Positions 33,678 to 42,200 of a stretch of 54,347 nt of DNA are shown piece by piece. Both the position numbers and the translations under genes were made by a program. The notes beneath the pieces are model-generated. The model did not search any database. It saw only the letters and a program-made list of their open reading frames with translations, and was not told where the DNA came from. The DNA is from Candidatus Fimousia stercorigallinarum. GTDB lineage: Bacteria > Bacillota > Clostridia > Lachnospirales > Lachnospiraceae. How positions within the stretch are numbered: position 1 is the first letter of the stretch; each line of letters begins with the position of its first letter. The stretch covers positions 1 through 54,347 of the forward strand of contig DVKZ01000019.1 of the NCBI GenBank assembly GCA_018715775.1, in the 5' to 3' direction.

Positions 33678-34448
33678 TTATTCTCCTTCACAAATATAGA
33701 CCGGCAGTCCGGTCTCTTCAATCGCTTCTTTATCCTGAATACGGATTCCCCGATCAGTAAAGACCGCATCGAATTCTCCGATCGCAGCAATCTGACACAA
33801 CGCTTTTTTTCCGATCTTATTGCTCGTACATAGGAGATACTTCTTCTCCGCCGCTCGCATAAAAGCCTGTTTGGTTTCTGCCAGTCCAAGACCGGTGGTG
33901 AATGCGCCCCGAACTACAGATACGGCATTTGGGGAGATAAACGCTTTGTCCACTGATAATTTCTGTATAAATGCCAATGTTCCTGCTCCATCAGTACATC
34001 CATACATCGGACGCATCTCACCACCACAAAATAGGATTTTTATATTTTGGCACTGATAAAGTTCACCAGCCACCGCAATATCATTCACAACAACTGTCAG
34101 ATCCTTTCGATCCTTCAGCTGTCTTGCCAAATGCACCGACGTCGATCCTGCATCCAGGATCACCGCCTCTCCATCTCGGATCAGCGTTGCTGCTTTTCGC
34201 GCGATCTCTTCTTTTTCCTGCTCAAAAACGTCTCTGGATGCAATCCCATCTTTATCAGAAAGCATATCCTCACGGTAGATCGCGCCACCATGCGTTCTCT
34301 TCAAAAATCCCTGCGTCTCCAAATCTCTTAAATCCGCACGGATCGTCGCACCGGATACCTGAAATCGTTCGGCGAGTTCATGAATGTCCGCCCTTTGATT
34401 TGCTCTCACATAAGATACAATCTGTTCTTTTCTTTCTTCCGCAAACAT
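33678..34448 (-). CDS. DeoR-family transcriptional regulator
   Basis: 256 residues. Residues 1-57 are a DeoR helix-turn-helix (ERKEQIVSYVRANQRADIHELAERFQVSGATIRADLRDLE). The C-terminal DeoRC sugar-phosphate sensor has AVILDAGSTSVHLARQL, VVVNDIAVA, FCGGEMRP and DKAFISPNAV. Such repressors respond to phosphorylated sugars. There is no sugar operon beside it, so its target is unknown; the neighbours are an aconitase-like operon and a metal-efflux operon. ATGs upstream (34478, 34499) are possible, but GGAG at eight bases fits 34448. Confidence 0.9.
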   Translation of the reverse strand: MFAEERKEQIVSYVRANQRADIHELAERFQVSGATIRADLRDLETQGFLKRTHGGAIYREDMLSDKDGIASRDVFEQEKEEIARKAATLIRDGEAVILDAGSTSVHLARQLKDRKDLTVVVNDIAVAGELYQCQNIKILFCGGEMRPMYGCTDGAGTLAFIQKLSVDKAFISPNAVSVVRGAFTTGLGLAETKQAFMRAAEKKYLLCTSNKIGKKALCQIAAIGEFDAVFTDRGIRIQDKEAIEETGLPVYICEGE

Positions 34449-34498
34449 CTCCGATACTCCATTTTCATTTCTTTTCATTTGACTATTATATTTTATCA

Positions 34499-34531
34499 TA
34501 TACTTTCATTTATTGCAATATATTTTCATTT
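34499..34531 (-). promoter_or_regulatory. Direct repeats before the DeoR gene
   Basis: AAATGAAAATATA (34531-34519) and AAATGAAAGTATA (34511-34499) are direct repeats 20 bp apart on the minus strand, about two helical turns. They lie close upstream of the regulator gene, where a DeoR-type autoregulatory operator would be expected. Confidence 0.45.
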
Positions 34532-34552
34532 ATTTTTTTATGCTTTACTTTA

Positions 34553-34581
34553 TTGACTTTCCATTCCATTTATCATATGAT
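34553..34581 (+). promoter_or_regulatory. Promoter of the ArsR-ATPase-DUF89 operon
   Basis: TTGACT (34553-34558), 17 nt, TATGAT (34576-34581). The -10 lies inside an 18-bp perfect palindrome. Confidence 0.75.
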
Positions 34582-34614
34582 AAATATAACATTAATTAAA
34601 TGCTGATTTAATTA
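34568..34614 (+). promoter_or_regulatory. Two palindromic operators at the metal-efflux promoter
   Basis: First, ATTTATCATATGATAAAT (34568-34585) is an 18-bp perfect palindrome covering the -10 box. Second, TAATTAAAT (34593-34601) and ATTTAATTA (34606-34614) form a perfect 9-4-9 inverted repeat just after the transcription start. The second has the shape of ArsR/SmtB-type operators. Confidence 0.6.
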
Positions 34615-34654
34615 TTTAATCTTTTAATTTGAATATAACACCGGAGGTAACACT

Positions 34655-35041
34655 ATGAATAAATTCAAATCAACCGATCCATTGCCAATATGCGACGAAC
34701 AGCATGAACATCAGGACATTGAAGCGATCAAAAAGACTTTACCGGAAGATGACCGTTTTATCGAAGCTTCTGATCTGTTCAGCCTGCTAAGCGACAGCAC
34801 CCGTTTAAAAATCTTATGGCTGCTCTGCCATAATGAAGCCTGCGTCTGCGACATCGCTTCCGCCATCGACATGAGTTCTCCGGCAGTTTCCCACCATCTG
34901 CGTTCTTTAAAGCAGCTCGGTATCATCACCTTCCGCAGAATCGGGAAAGAAGTTCATTATACCTTGTCGGATTCTCCGGCCGGGCATCTGGCACACAAAA
35001 TGATTGATACGATCTTAGAAACGGAGGGTGATCAGGCATGA
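34655..35041 (+). CDS. ArsR/SmtB-family metal-sensing repressor (CadC-like)
   Basis: 128 residues, a winged-helix repressor. The recognition region is CDIASAIDMSSPAVSHHLRSLKQL. The metal-site motif EACVCD (Cys63, Cys65) matches the ELCVCD of CadC/ArsR proteins, and Cys13 near the N-terminus and Cys58 could complete a thiolate site as in CadC. A possible second (alpha-5) site lies in DSPAGHLAHKMIDTILE. It should release DNA on binding Cd, Pb or Zn. CCGGAGG precedes the ATG. Its stop overlaps the ATPase start as ATGA, so the pair is translationally coupled. Confidence 0.92.
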   Translation: MNKFKSTDPLPICDEQHEHQDIEAIKKTLPEDDRFIEASDLFSLLSDSTRLKILWLLCHNEACVCDIASAIDMSSPAVSHHLRSLKQLGIITFRRIGKEVHYTLSDSPAGHLAHKMIDTILETEGDQA

Positions 35042-37227
35042 AAAAGAAATATACCCTTCAAAATCTCGGATGCGCCCACTGTGCCGCAAAAATGGAAGAC
35101 AGGATCAAGCAACTGGATGGTATTGAAGAGGCAGTTATCTCTTATCCAAATAAATTATTAGTCGTAACTGCAAAAGATCCTGACAGCCATATCAGTCAGA
35201 TTCAAAAAATATGCTCTTCGATTGAAAGTCAGGTAAAAGTCCTGCCAAGAGCAGTTCACGAATCAGTACATGCAGAACACTGTCACGAACACTCGCATGA
35301 GCATCACCATGAGCATTGTGGCTGTCATGAACATCATCATGAGCATGAACACCATGAAGAACCGGCTCATCACCATAATGAAGCCGCTCATGGCGAAAAA
35401 GAAAAATCAGGCGTCATTCGGCTGGCAGCCGGCATTGTATTAGCGGTCATTGCCTATATTGCCGGATTTGCGATTGACAATGACAACATTACGCTGATTC
35501 TTTACCTCATTGCTTATCTGTTTCTTGCTAAAGACATTATCCTTACTGCAATCCACAATATCGGCAAGGGACAGATCTTTGATGAAAATTTCCTGATGGT
35601 CATCGCAACACTCGGTGCTTTTATAATCGAAGAATATCCGGAAGCTCTCGGCGTTATTCTGTTCTACCGCATCGGAGAAGCTTTTGAAGATTATGCTGTT
35701 GAAAAAAGCCGTGCTTCTATCATGGAAACGGTCAACATGCGTCCGGAAACTGTCTTACAGGTTCATGGCGATCATACGCATGAAATTCCAGCAGAGGACG
35801 CAGTTCCCGGCATGGTCATCCTCGTGCGTCCCGGCGACCGCATTCCGCTCGATGGAATCATCACAGAAGGATCCTCACAGATCGATACTTCTGCACTGAC
35901 AGGTGAACCGGTACCGGTAACTGCTTCCGAAGGAGATTCTGTATTATCCGGCTGTCTCAACCAGACAGGCGTAATCAAGCTTCAGGTAACAAGCAGTCTG
36001 GACGAATCCATGGTAAGCCGCGTTATGGAGTCTATGGAAAATGCCGCAGCAAACAAGCCGAAAATGGAACGTTTTATTACGAGATTTTCGCGTGTATATA
36101 CTCCTTTCGTTGTAGTTATTGCTCTTGCAACCGCCATCATTCCTTCTCTTGTAAGCGGAAACTGGGAACACTGGATCTATACCGCCTGCACATTCCTTGT
36201 TATCAGCTGTCCATGCGCCCTCGTTTTAAGTGTTCCGCTTTCTTTCTTCTCGGGCATCGGACTCGGTTCCAGACAGGGAATCTTATTTAAAGGAGGCACT
36301 GCCCTTGAAGCATTAAAAAATGTAAAAGCGATTATTATGGATAAAACGGGAACGATCACCGAAGGCAACTTTGTCCTGCAGTCCATTCTCCCGTATTCGA
36401 AGGAAAGCGAAGATACCCTGCTTGCATATGCCGCTGCCTGTGAACAAAATTCCACTCATCCGATCGCAAAAAGCATTTTAACGGCTGCCGACGAACGCAG
36501 CCTTACCTTACCGGAAATATCACATATTGAAGAAATCGCCGGCCACGGGATCACGGCGCAGATCAATGATCGGATAATCTTATGCGGCAATCAAAAACTG
36601 ATAAACAGGTATGGCATTGATCTTCCCGCGGAAACAGCCGATTACGGAACAGAAGTTTTCCTTGCGATCGACGGTAAAATTGCCGGAAGATTCCTGATAT
36701 CCGACACGATCAAAAGTGACAGCCGGGAAGCAATCGAACTCCTGAACCAAAAAATTCAGACCATCATGCTTACGGGAGATTCTGAAGACAGCGCAAAGGC
36801 TATTGCACAGAAAACCAGTATCAAAGAATACTATGCAAAATTGCTTCCGGATGATAAACTGAATTTGTTACAAAAATTGCGTCAGACATATGGACCGGTC
36901 ATGTTTGTTGGAGACGGCATCAACGATGCTCCGGTTCTGGCAGGCGCTGACTGTGGCGCTGCTATGGGAGACGGTGCTGATGCAGCAATTGAAGCGGCTG
37001 ATGTCGTTTTCATGACTTCCCGCCTCTCAGCGATCCCGGAAGCCATCCGTATCGCTAAGCTGACGAATTTTATCGCTGTAGAAAACATTATTTTTGCACT
37101 CACTGTAAAAGCACTGGTACTGATCCTCGGTCTTTTTGGTATTGCGTCCATGTGGATGGCCGTATTTGCAGATACCGGAGTCGCAGCGATCTGTATCATC
37201 AATTCAATTCGAATATTACGAAAGTAG
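35038..37227 (+). CDS. Zn/Cd/Pb-exporting P1B-type ATPase
   Basis: 729 residues. Residues 1-75 are a heavy-metal-associated domain with GCAHC (Cys12, Cys15). A linker near 78-120 is packed with His and Cys. Membrane segments start near 130. The transport site is SCPCALV, the TGEP actuator loop is ALTGEPVPV, the phosphorylation site DKTGT is near 436 and the hinge GDGINDAPVL near 625. The last helix pair carries FADTGVAAICIINSIRIL, whose Asp is typical of the P1B-2 group (ZntA/CadA) that exports Zn2+, Cd2+ and Pb2+. It is under the ArsR repressor just upstream. Confidence 0.93.
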   Translation: MKKKYTLQNLGCAHCAAKMEDRIKQLDGIEEAVISYPNKLLVVTAKDPDSHISQIQKICSSIESQVKVLPRAVHESVHAEHCHEHSHEHHHEHCGCHEHHHEHEHHEEPAHHHNEAAHGEKEKSGVIRLAAGIVLAVIAYIAGFAIDNDNITLILYLIAYLFLAKDIILTAIHNIGKGQIFDENFLMVIATLGAFIIEEYPEALGVILFYRIGEAFEDYAVEKSRASIMETVNMRPETVLQVHGDHTHEIPAEDAVPGMVILVRPGDRIPLDGIITEGSSQIDTSALTGEPVPVTASEGDSVLSGCLNQTGVIKLQVTSSLDESMVSRVMESMENAAANKPKMERFITRFSRVYTPFVVVIALATAIIPSLVSGNWEHWIYTACTFLVISCPCALVLSVPLSFFSGIGLGSRQGILFKGGTALEALKNVKAIIMDKTGTITEGNFVLQSILPYSKESEDTLLAYAAACEQNSTHPIAKSILTAADERSLTLPEISHIEEIAGHGITAQINDRIILCGNQKLINRYGIDLPAETADYGTEVFLAIDGKIAGRFLISDTIKSDSREAIELLNQKIQTIMLTGDSEDSAKAIAQKTSIKEYYAKLLPDDKLNLLQKLRQTYGPVMFVGDGINDAPVLAGADCGAAMGDGADAAIEAADVVFMTSRLSAIPEAIRIAKLTNFIAVENIIFALTVKALVLILGLFGIASMWMAVFADTGVAAICIINSIRILRK

Positions 37228-37239
37228 GGGGATAACGAT

Positions 37240-38121
37240 ATGCAGGCAAATTCACGATGCTGGGCCTGTCTCTTTCATAAAGAAGAACAGACCGTTCGTC
37301 CGTTTCCGGATGAGAAAAAGAAAAAGGAATATTTACGTGAAGTATTAAAATTATTATATGACCATGGACAGACCGGTTCTGCTCCATGGCTCAGCATGAA
37401 GATCGGTGAAATCTATGACCGCTATTTTGAAAAAACGACCGATTACGCCGCGATCAAACAAAAATACAACCAGTACATGCTCTCCAAGGAGACGATTGTA
37501 GAAGAAAATATCCGGAACTCCGACGATCTGATCGCCTCCTGTATCAAATACGTCTGTGCAGGAAATTTTATTGATTTCGGGACCGGGATCAAAGTCGATG
37601 ATTCTATTCTCGAAGACCTGCTTCAAAAAGCAAAAACAGAGACGGTAGATGAAAAAGAATTAAAACAACTGAAAAATGACCTCGCGACCGCGAAAGAACT
37701 CGTTTATCTGACTGATAATTGCGGTGAGATCGTAATGGATAAGTTATTTATTAAGATATTAAAAGAACAATATCCTCATCTTCACATCACCGCTATCGTT
37801 CGTGGTAAACCGGTCATCAACGATGCAACTATGGAAGACGCCAAACAAGTCGGTCTTACGGATATTGTTGACTGCATCGGCAATGGAGCAGCTATGCCGG
37901 GAACCCATATCAGTGAGATTTCCGAAGAAGCCCGGGATCTGATCTTAAATGCAGATGTTGTGATCGCTAAAGGGCAGGGAAACTTTGAAGGTTTATATGG
38001 AGAAAAAGTCAATCCGTATTTCTTATTCTTATGCAAGTGCGAACTGTTCGTAAAGCGCTTTGGACTGAAACAGTTTTCTTCTGTCTTTGCAAAAGAAGAT
38101 GAAATCCATATTATCGATTAA
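37240..38121 (+). CDS. DUF89-family metal-dependent phosphatase
   Basis: 293 residues. The DUF89 (ARMT1-like damage-control phosphatase) signature is clear: TDNCGEIVMD, RGKPVINDATMEDA, and KGQGNFEGL with the catalytic Asp/Asn metal ligands. The N-terminus has CWAC, seen in bacterial and archaeal members. Known relatives hydrolyse harmful or excess sugar phosphates and related metabolites and use a divalent metal. It starts 12 bp after the ATPase gene and ends at a terminator, so it is controlled with Zn/Cd efflux. What it removes in metal stress is unknown. Confidence 0.87.
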   Translation: MQANSRCWACLFHKEEQTVRPFPDEKKKKEYLREVLKLLYDHGQTGSAPWLSMKIGEIYDRYFEKTTDYAAIKQKYNQYMLSKETIVEENIRNSDDLIASCIKYVCAGNFIDFGTGIKVDDSILEDLLQKAKTETVDEKELKQLKNDLATAKELVYLTDNCGEIVMDKLFIKILKEQYPHLHITAIVRGKPVINDATMEDAKQVGLTDIVDCIGNGAAMPGTHISEISEEARDLILNADVVIAKGQGNFEGLYGEKVNPYFLFLCKCELFVKRFGLKQFSSVFAKEDEIHIID

Positions 38122-38126
38122 CAATG

Positions 38127-38163
38127 AGAGCTCCGCAAACAGCAATATCGTTTGCGGAGCTCT
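38127..38163. terminator. Bidirectional terminator
   Basis: AGAGCTCCGCAAAC (38127-38140) and GTTTGCGGAGCTCT (38150-38163) form a perfect 14-bp stem between the convergent DUF89 and glycosyltransferase genes. T-rich flanks are short. Confidence 0.8.
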
Positions 38164-38187
38164 ATTTCTAAATACAAAATACGATCA

Positions 38188-39216
38188 TTAATTAAATGCT
38201 ACAAACTTGTGGCACATATGATATAAGAATAATCCGATATCACGGCCTTTTGTACCGGGCAGGTTGACAAATGCAGCAAGCGATGCTCTGCGCACTCTTC
38301 TGGCAAGTTTCTTATCATAAGCCGCAACGTCATCCCACATATCGCTTACCATCCGTTCAGCTTCTTCTGTCCGGTTCAAGCGGGTAAAAGCAGTTGCGAT
38401 TGCCATAATAAAGACAACCTCATGATACAGATAACGGGCAAGTTTTGGATTATCCTCCTTGATCTTCTTAATATCATGCGCTTTAAATATTTCCTTCGAT
38501 ACCAAAACCTGGTGAGAACATTTTTTCTTCAAGCTCTCCTCGGATACCGATTGATCTTCCCGTCCGATCAGATAATGATAAAGATCGACATCCATATAGC
38601 ACATGCGTGTTACATATGGCAGAGGTTTATATACAAACAGATTATCCTCATAAAAAGTATGCTTCGGCAATTCAATCCCACAATCAATCAATAATTGTGT
38701 TCGATAAATGCAGGAATGCAACGTCAGATACTGCCATGGCAGAAATGGTTTTGTCTTATCCCATCCAAAAATACCATTCTGAGGAAATACATTTCGATAT
38801 TTGATCGTCCGATTCAATTTTGGATCATCTTTATGATCATAAATGTAATTACAGATCATCAGATCGATCCCCCCGCGTCTTTCACACAATTCCAGACGGC
38901 GGAGAACCTTCGGAAGCGCTTCTTCATCCAGCCAGTCATCAGAATCTACCACTTTAAAATAAATTCCGGATGCTTCTCGCAGCCCATGATTGATTCCTTC
39001 CCCATGCCCGCCGTTTTCCTGTGTCAGGACGCGTACGATATTCGGATATTTTTTTGCATATTCCTCGGCTATTTCCCCTGTTTTATCGGTTGAACCGTCA
39101 TTAACAATGAGAATTTCCACATCATCTCCGCCCTTTAGCAGACTTTCTATACAAATATCCATATATTCCTGTGAATTATAGCAAGGAACAACAAATGTAA
39201 TTAGTTTCTGATTCAT
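38188..39216 (-). CDS. Family 2 glycosyltransferase
   Basis: 342 residues, GT-A fold: FVVPCYNSQEYMDICIESLL at the start, ILIVNDGSTDKTGEIA, then the metal/nucleotide motif DSDDWLDEEALP near residues 93-104. No membrane helix is seen, so it acts at the cytosolic face, probably moving a sugar to a wall or surface polymer. The substrate is unknown. It follows the activase gene by 12 bp, so the two share a transcript even though the functions do not obviously match. Confidence 0.9.
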   Translation of the reverse strand: MNQKLITFVVPCYNSQEYMDICIESLLKGGDDVEILIVNDGSTDKTGEIAEEYAKKYPNIVRVLTQENGGHGEGINHGLREASGIYFKVVDSDDWLDEEALPKVLRRLELCERRGGIDLMICNYIYDHKDDPKLNRTIKYRNVFPQNGIFGWDKTKPFLPWQYLTLHSCIYRTQLLIDCGIELPKHTFYEDNLFVYKPLPYVTRMCYMDVDLYHYLIGREDQSVSEESLKKKCSHQVLVSKEIFKAHDIKKIKEDNPKLARYLYHEVVFIMAIATAFTRLNRTEEAERMVSDMWDDVAAYDKKLARRVRRASLAAFVNLPGTKGRDIGLFLYHMCHKFVAFN

Positions 39217-39228
39217 ATTTTCCCCCTT

Positions 39229-42200
39229 TTACTCTAAGGTCAGCTCTGCCTCTGCATCGCCGTCAACTTTCGCTTTCGCATTTTCAAGCATTAATTTAAT
39301 ACGGTTCAGCTGATTTACTTTACTTGCACTCGGATCATAATCAATCGCTACAATATTGGTCTGCGGATACAATTCTTTGACTTTTTTAATAATACCCTTG
39401 CCGACAATATGATTTGGCAGACATCCGAATGGTTGGATACATACAATATTGTCAACACGATTTTTGACGAGATCAATGATCTCTCCTGGTAAAAACCATC
39501 CTTCCCCGCACTGATTTCCAATCTGCAGAACAGAGGATGCATCTTTTCGCATCTGTTCCAGTTCGGTCGGCCGTTGGAAACGTTCGCTTCTATCCAGAGC
39601 GCGGAAGATCCTCTTTCTCATGCTGTCCATAAAGGAAATAGCCGCTTTTGCCATGTAAGATCCGGTTTTCGAACCGCCGAGATATCGCTCACGATAAATC
39701 GCATTCCAGAAACAGTATTCAAGAAACTCCACCAGATCCGGCATAACGACTTCCATACCCTCATCTTCTAATAAATCTACAAGATGATTATTCGCGATCG
39801 GCATGAATTTAACCAGAACTTCTCCGACAATTCCCACTTTCGGTTTAATAATGGATTCATCGATCGGAAGATTATCAAAATCCCGGATGATTCCCTCACA
39901 GTTTTTATAAAATTTCTGCATATTTATAGAAGATTTTAAAATATCATCAATACAGATTTTTTTCCATTTTTCGTGTAAGCGGTTTGTCGCACCTTTTTCC
40001 ACTTCGTACGGACGGATGCGGTAAACGACTCTCATAAAGATATCGCCGTATACAATTGCCTGCATGCATTTAGAAAGCATTTTAAAAGAATACTTAAATC
40101 CTTCATTTGTTTCCATACCGTTCGCATTCAGAGAAATAACCGGAATCTGCGGATATCCTGCTTCTGCCAGCGCTTTCCGGATGAAACCGACATAGTTGGA
40201 AGCACGGCAGCCACCTCCGGTCTGTACCATCAAAACTGCAAGCTTATCGACATCATATTCACCGGATAAGACAGCATCGATGATCTGACCGGTGACGATC
40301 AGCGCCGGATAACATGCATCGTTGTTGACATATTTCAGCCCCATATCCAACACGTTCTGGCTCTCATTTTTCATCATCTTAACACGGTATCCGCAGCTCT
40401 TCATCGCTGCTTCTAAAAAGTCAAAATGAAGCGGTGCCATCTGAGTACAAAGGATCGTATAACCCTCTTTCTGCATTTCTTTTGTATATTCCACACGCTC
40501 ATAATCTTGTATCTTTTGGTTTTCCGAAGAAACAATTTTTTGCCGAAGCTTTAATGCCGCGATCAAAGAACGCATTCGGATCTTCGCTGCGCCGAGATTG
40601 TTCACCTCGTCGATTTTTAATAAAGTATATAATTTTCCTGCCTGTGTAAGCAGATCCTGTACCTGGTCTGCGATCACCGCATCGACGCCGCAGCCAAAAG
40701 AATTGAGCTGAACAAGATCCAATTTATCATGTTCCGCAACAAATTCGCTGGCAGCATAGATCCTGGAATGATACATCCACTGGTTCGTCGCGCGCATCTT
40801 ATGATGATTGCGGCTCAATGAAGCAACACTGTCTTCTGTCAGCACGGCGAAGCCAAAACTTTGGATCATTTCCGGAATTCCATGGTTGATCTCCGGATCC
40901 AGATGATATGGACGTCCGGCCAATACAATTCCATGTCCGTCATGTTCATCGATCCACTTCAGCGTCCGTTTCCCTTCCTCTACAATATCGTGTTTACAAT
41001 TCAGTAACTCCTTCCAGCCGGAATGAACCGCTGCAAGTACTTCTTTTTTCCCAATCGAAAACTCATCCTTCATAATCTCTACAAGACGTCTGCCAAGTAC
41101 ATTCTCATCCGTAAATGCCAGGAACGGATTTAAAAACCGCACATTTTTCGTCTTGAGATTTTCTACATTGTTTTTAATATTTTCCGGATAAGAAATAACC
41201 ATCGGACAGTTATAATGATTCTGCGCCGCCTTGTTTTCATTTCTCTCATAAAAAACACAAGGATAGAAAATCGTATCCACGCCTTTTTTGATCAACCATT
41301 CAATATGTCCATGCACCAGCTTTGCCGGATAACATTCCGATTCACTCGGGATCGAATCCATCCCAAGCTGGAACAGCTTATGATCTGAAAATGGTGAAAG
41401 AATCACGCGAAATCCCAGTTTTCGGAAAAATACTGCCCAAAATGGATAATTTTCGTACATATTTAACACACGCGGTATGCCAATTGTACCGCGGTATGCT
41501 TTTTCCTTTTTCAATGGAGGATATTGGAACATCCTCTTCTTTTTATATTCAAATAAATTCGGTGCCTGATTATCTTTATGCTCAGACTGAATGCCTTTTT
41601 CACATCGGTTTCCGGAAATATGTCTTCTTCCTCCGGAAAACAAATTGACCGTCAGCCGGCAATGATTCTGACATCCCTGACAATGTGCCATCGTTGTCCG
41701 ATAGGACAATTTTAACATCTCATCCAGTGAGAGCATCGTCGATGGCTGTCCTTCATAACGTTCTCTGGCGATCAGTGCAGCACCAAATGCACCCATCAGT
41801 CCGGAAATATTCGGACGGATCGCTTCTCTTCCGGAAATCAGCTCAAAGCTGCGCAGAACGGCATTATTATAAAAAGTTCCACCCTGAACGACAATATTGT
41901 CCCCCAGTTTTGATGCATCAGTCAATTTGATTACCTTGAATAATGCATTTTTAATTACCGAGTAGGCAAGTCCTGCTGCGATATCCACTAATGGAGCCCC
42001 TTCTTTCTGTGCCTGCTTTACATTCGAGTTCATAAATACGGTACATCTCGTTCCAAGATCTACCGGATGTTCTGCTTTTACCGCTTCTGCTGCAAATTCT
42101 TCCGCGGAATATCCAAGAGAATTTGCGAAGTTTTCAATAAAGGATCCGCATCCCGAAGAACACGCTTCATTCAGAATGACCGTATCCACACTTCCATCTT

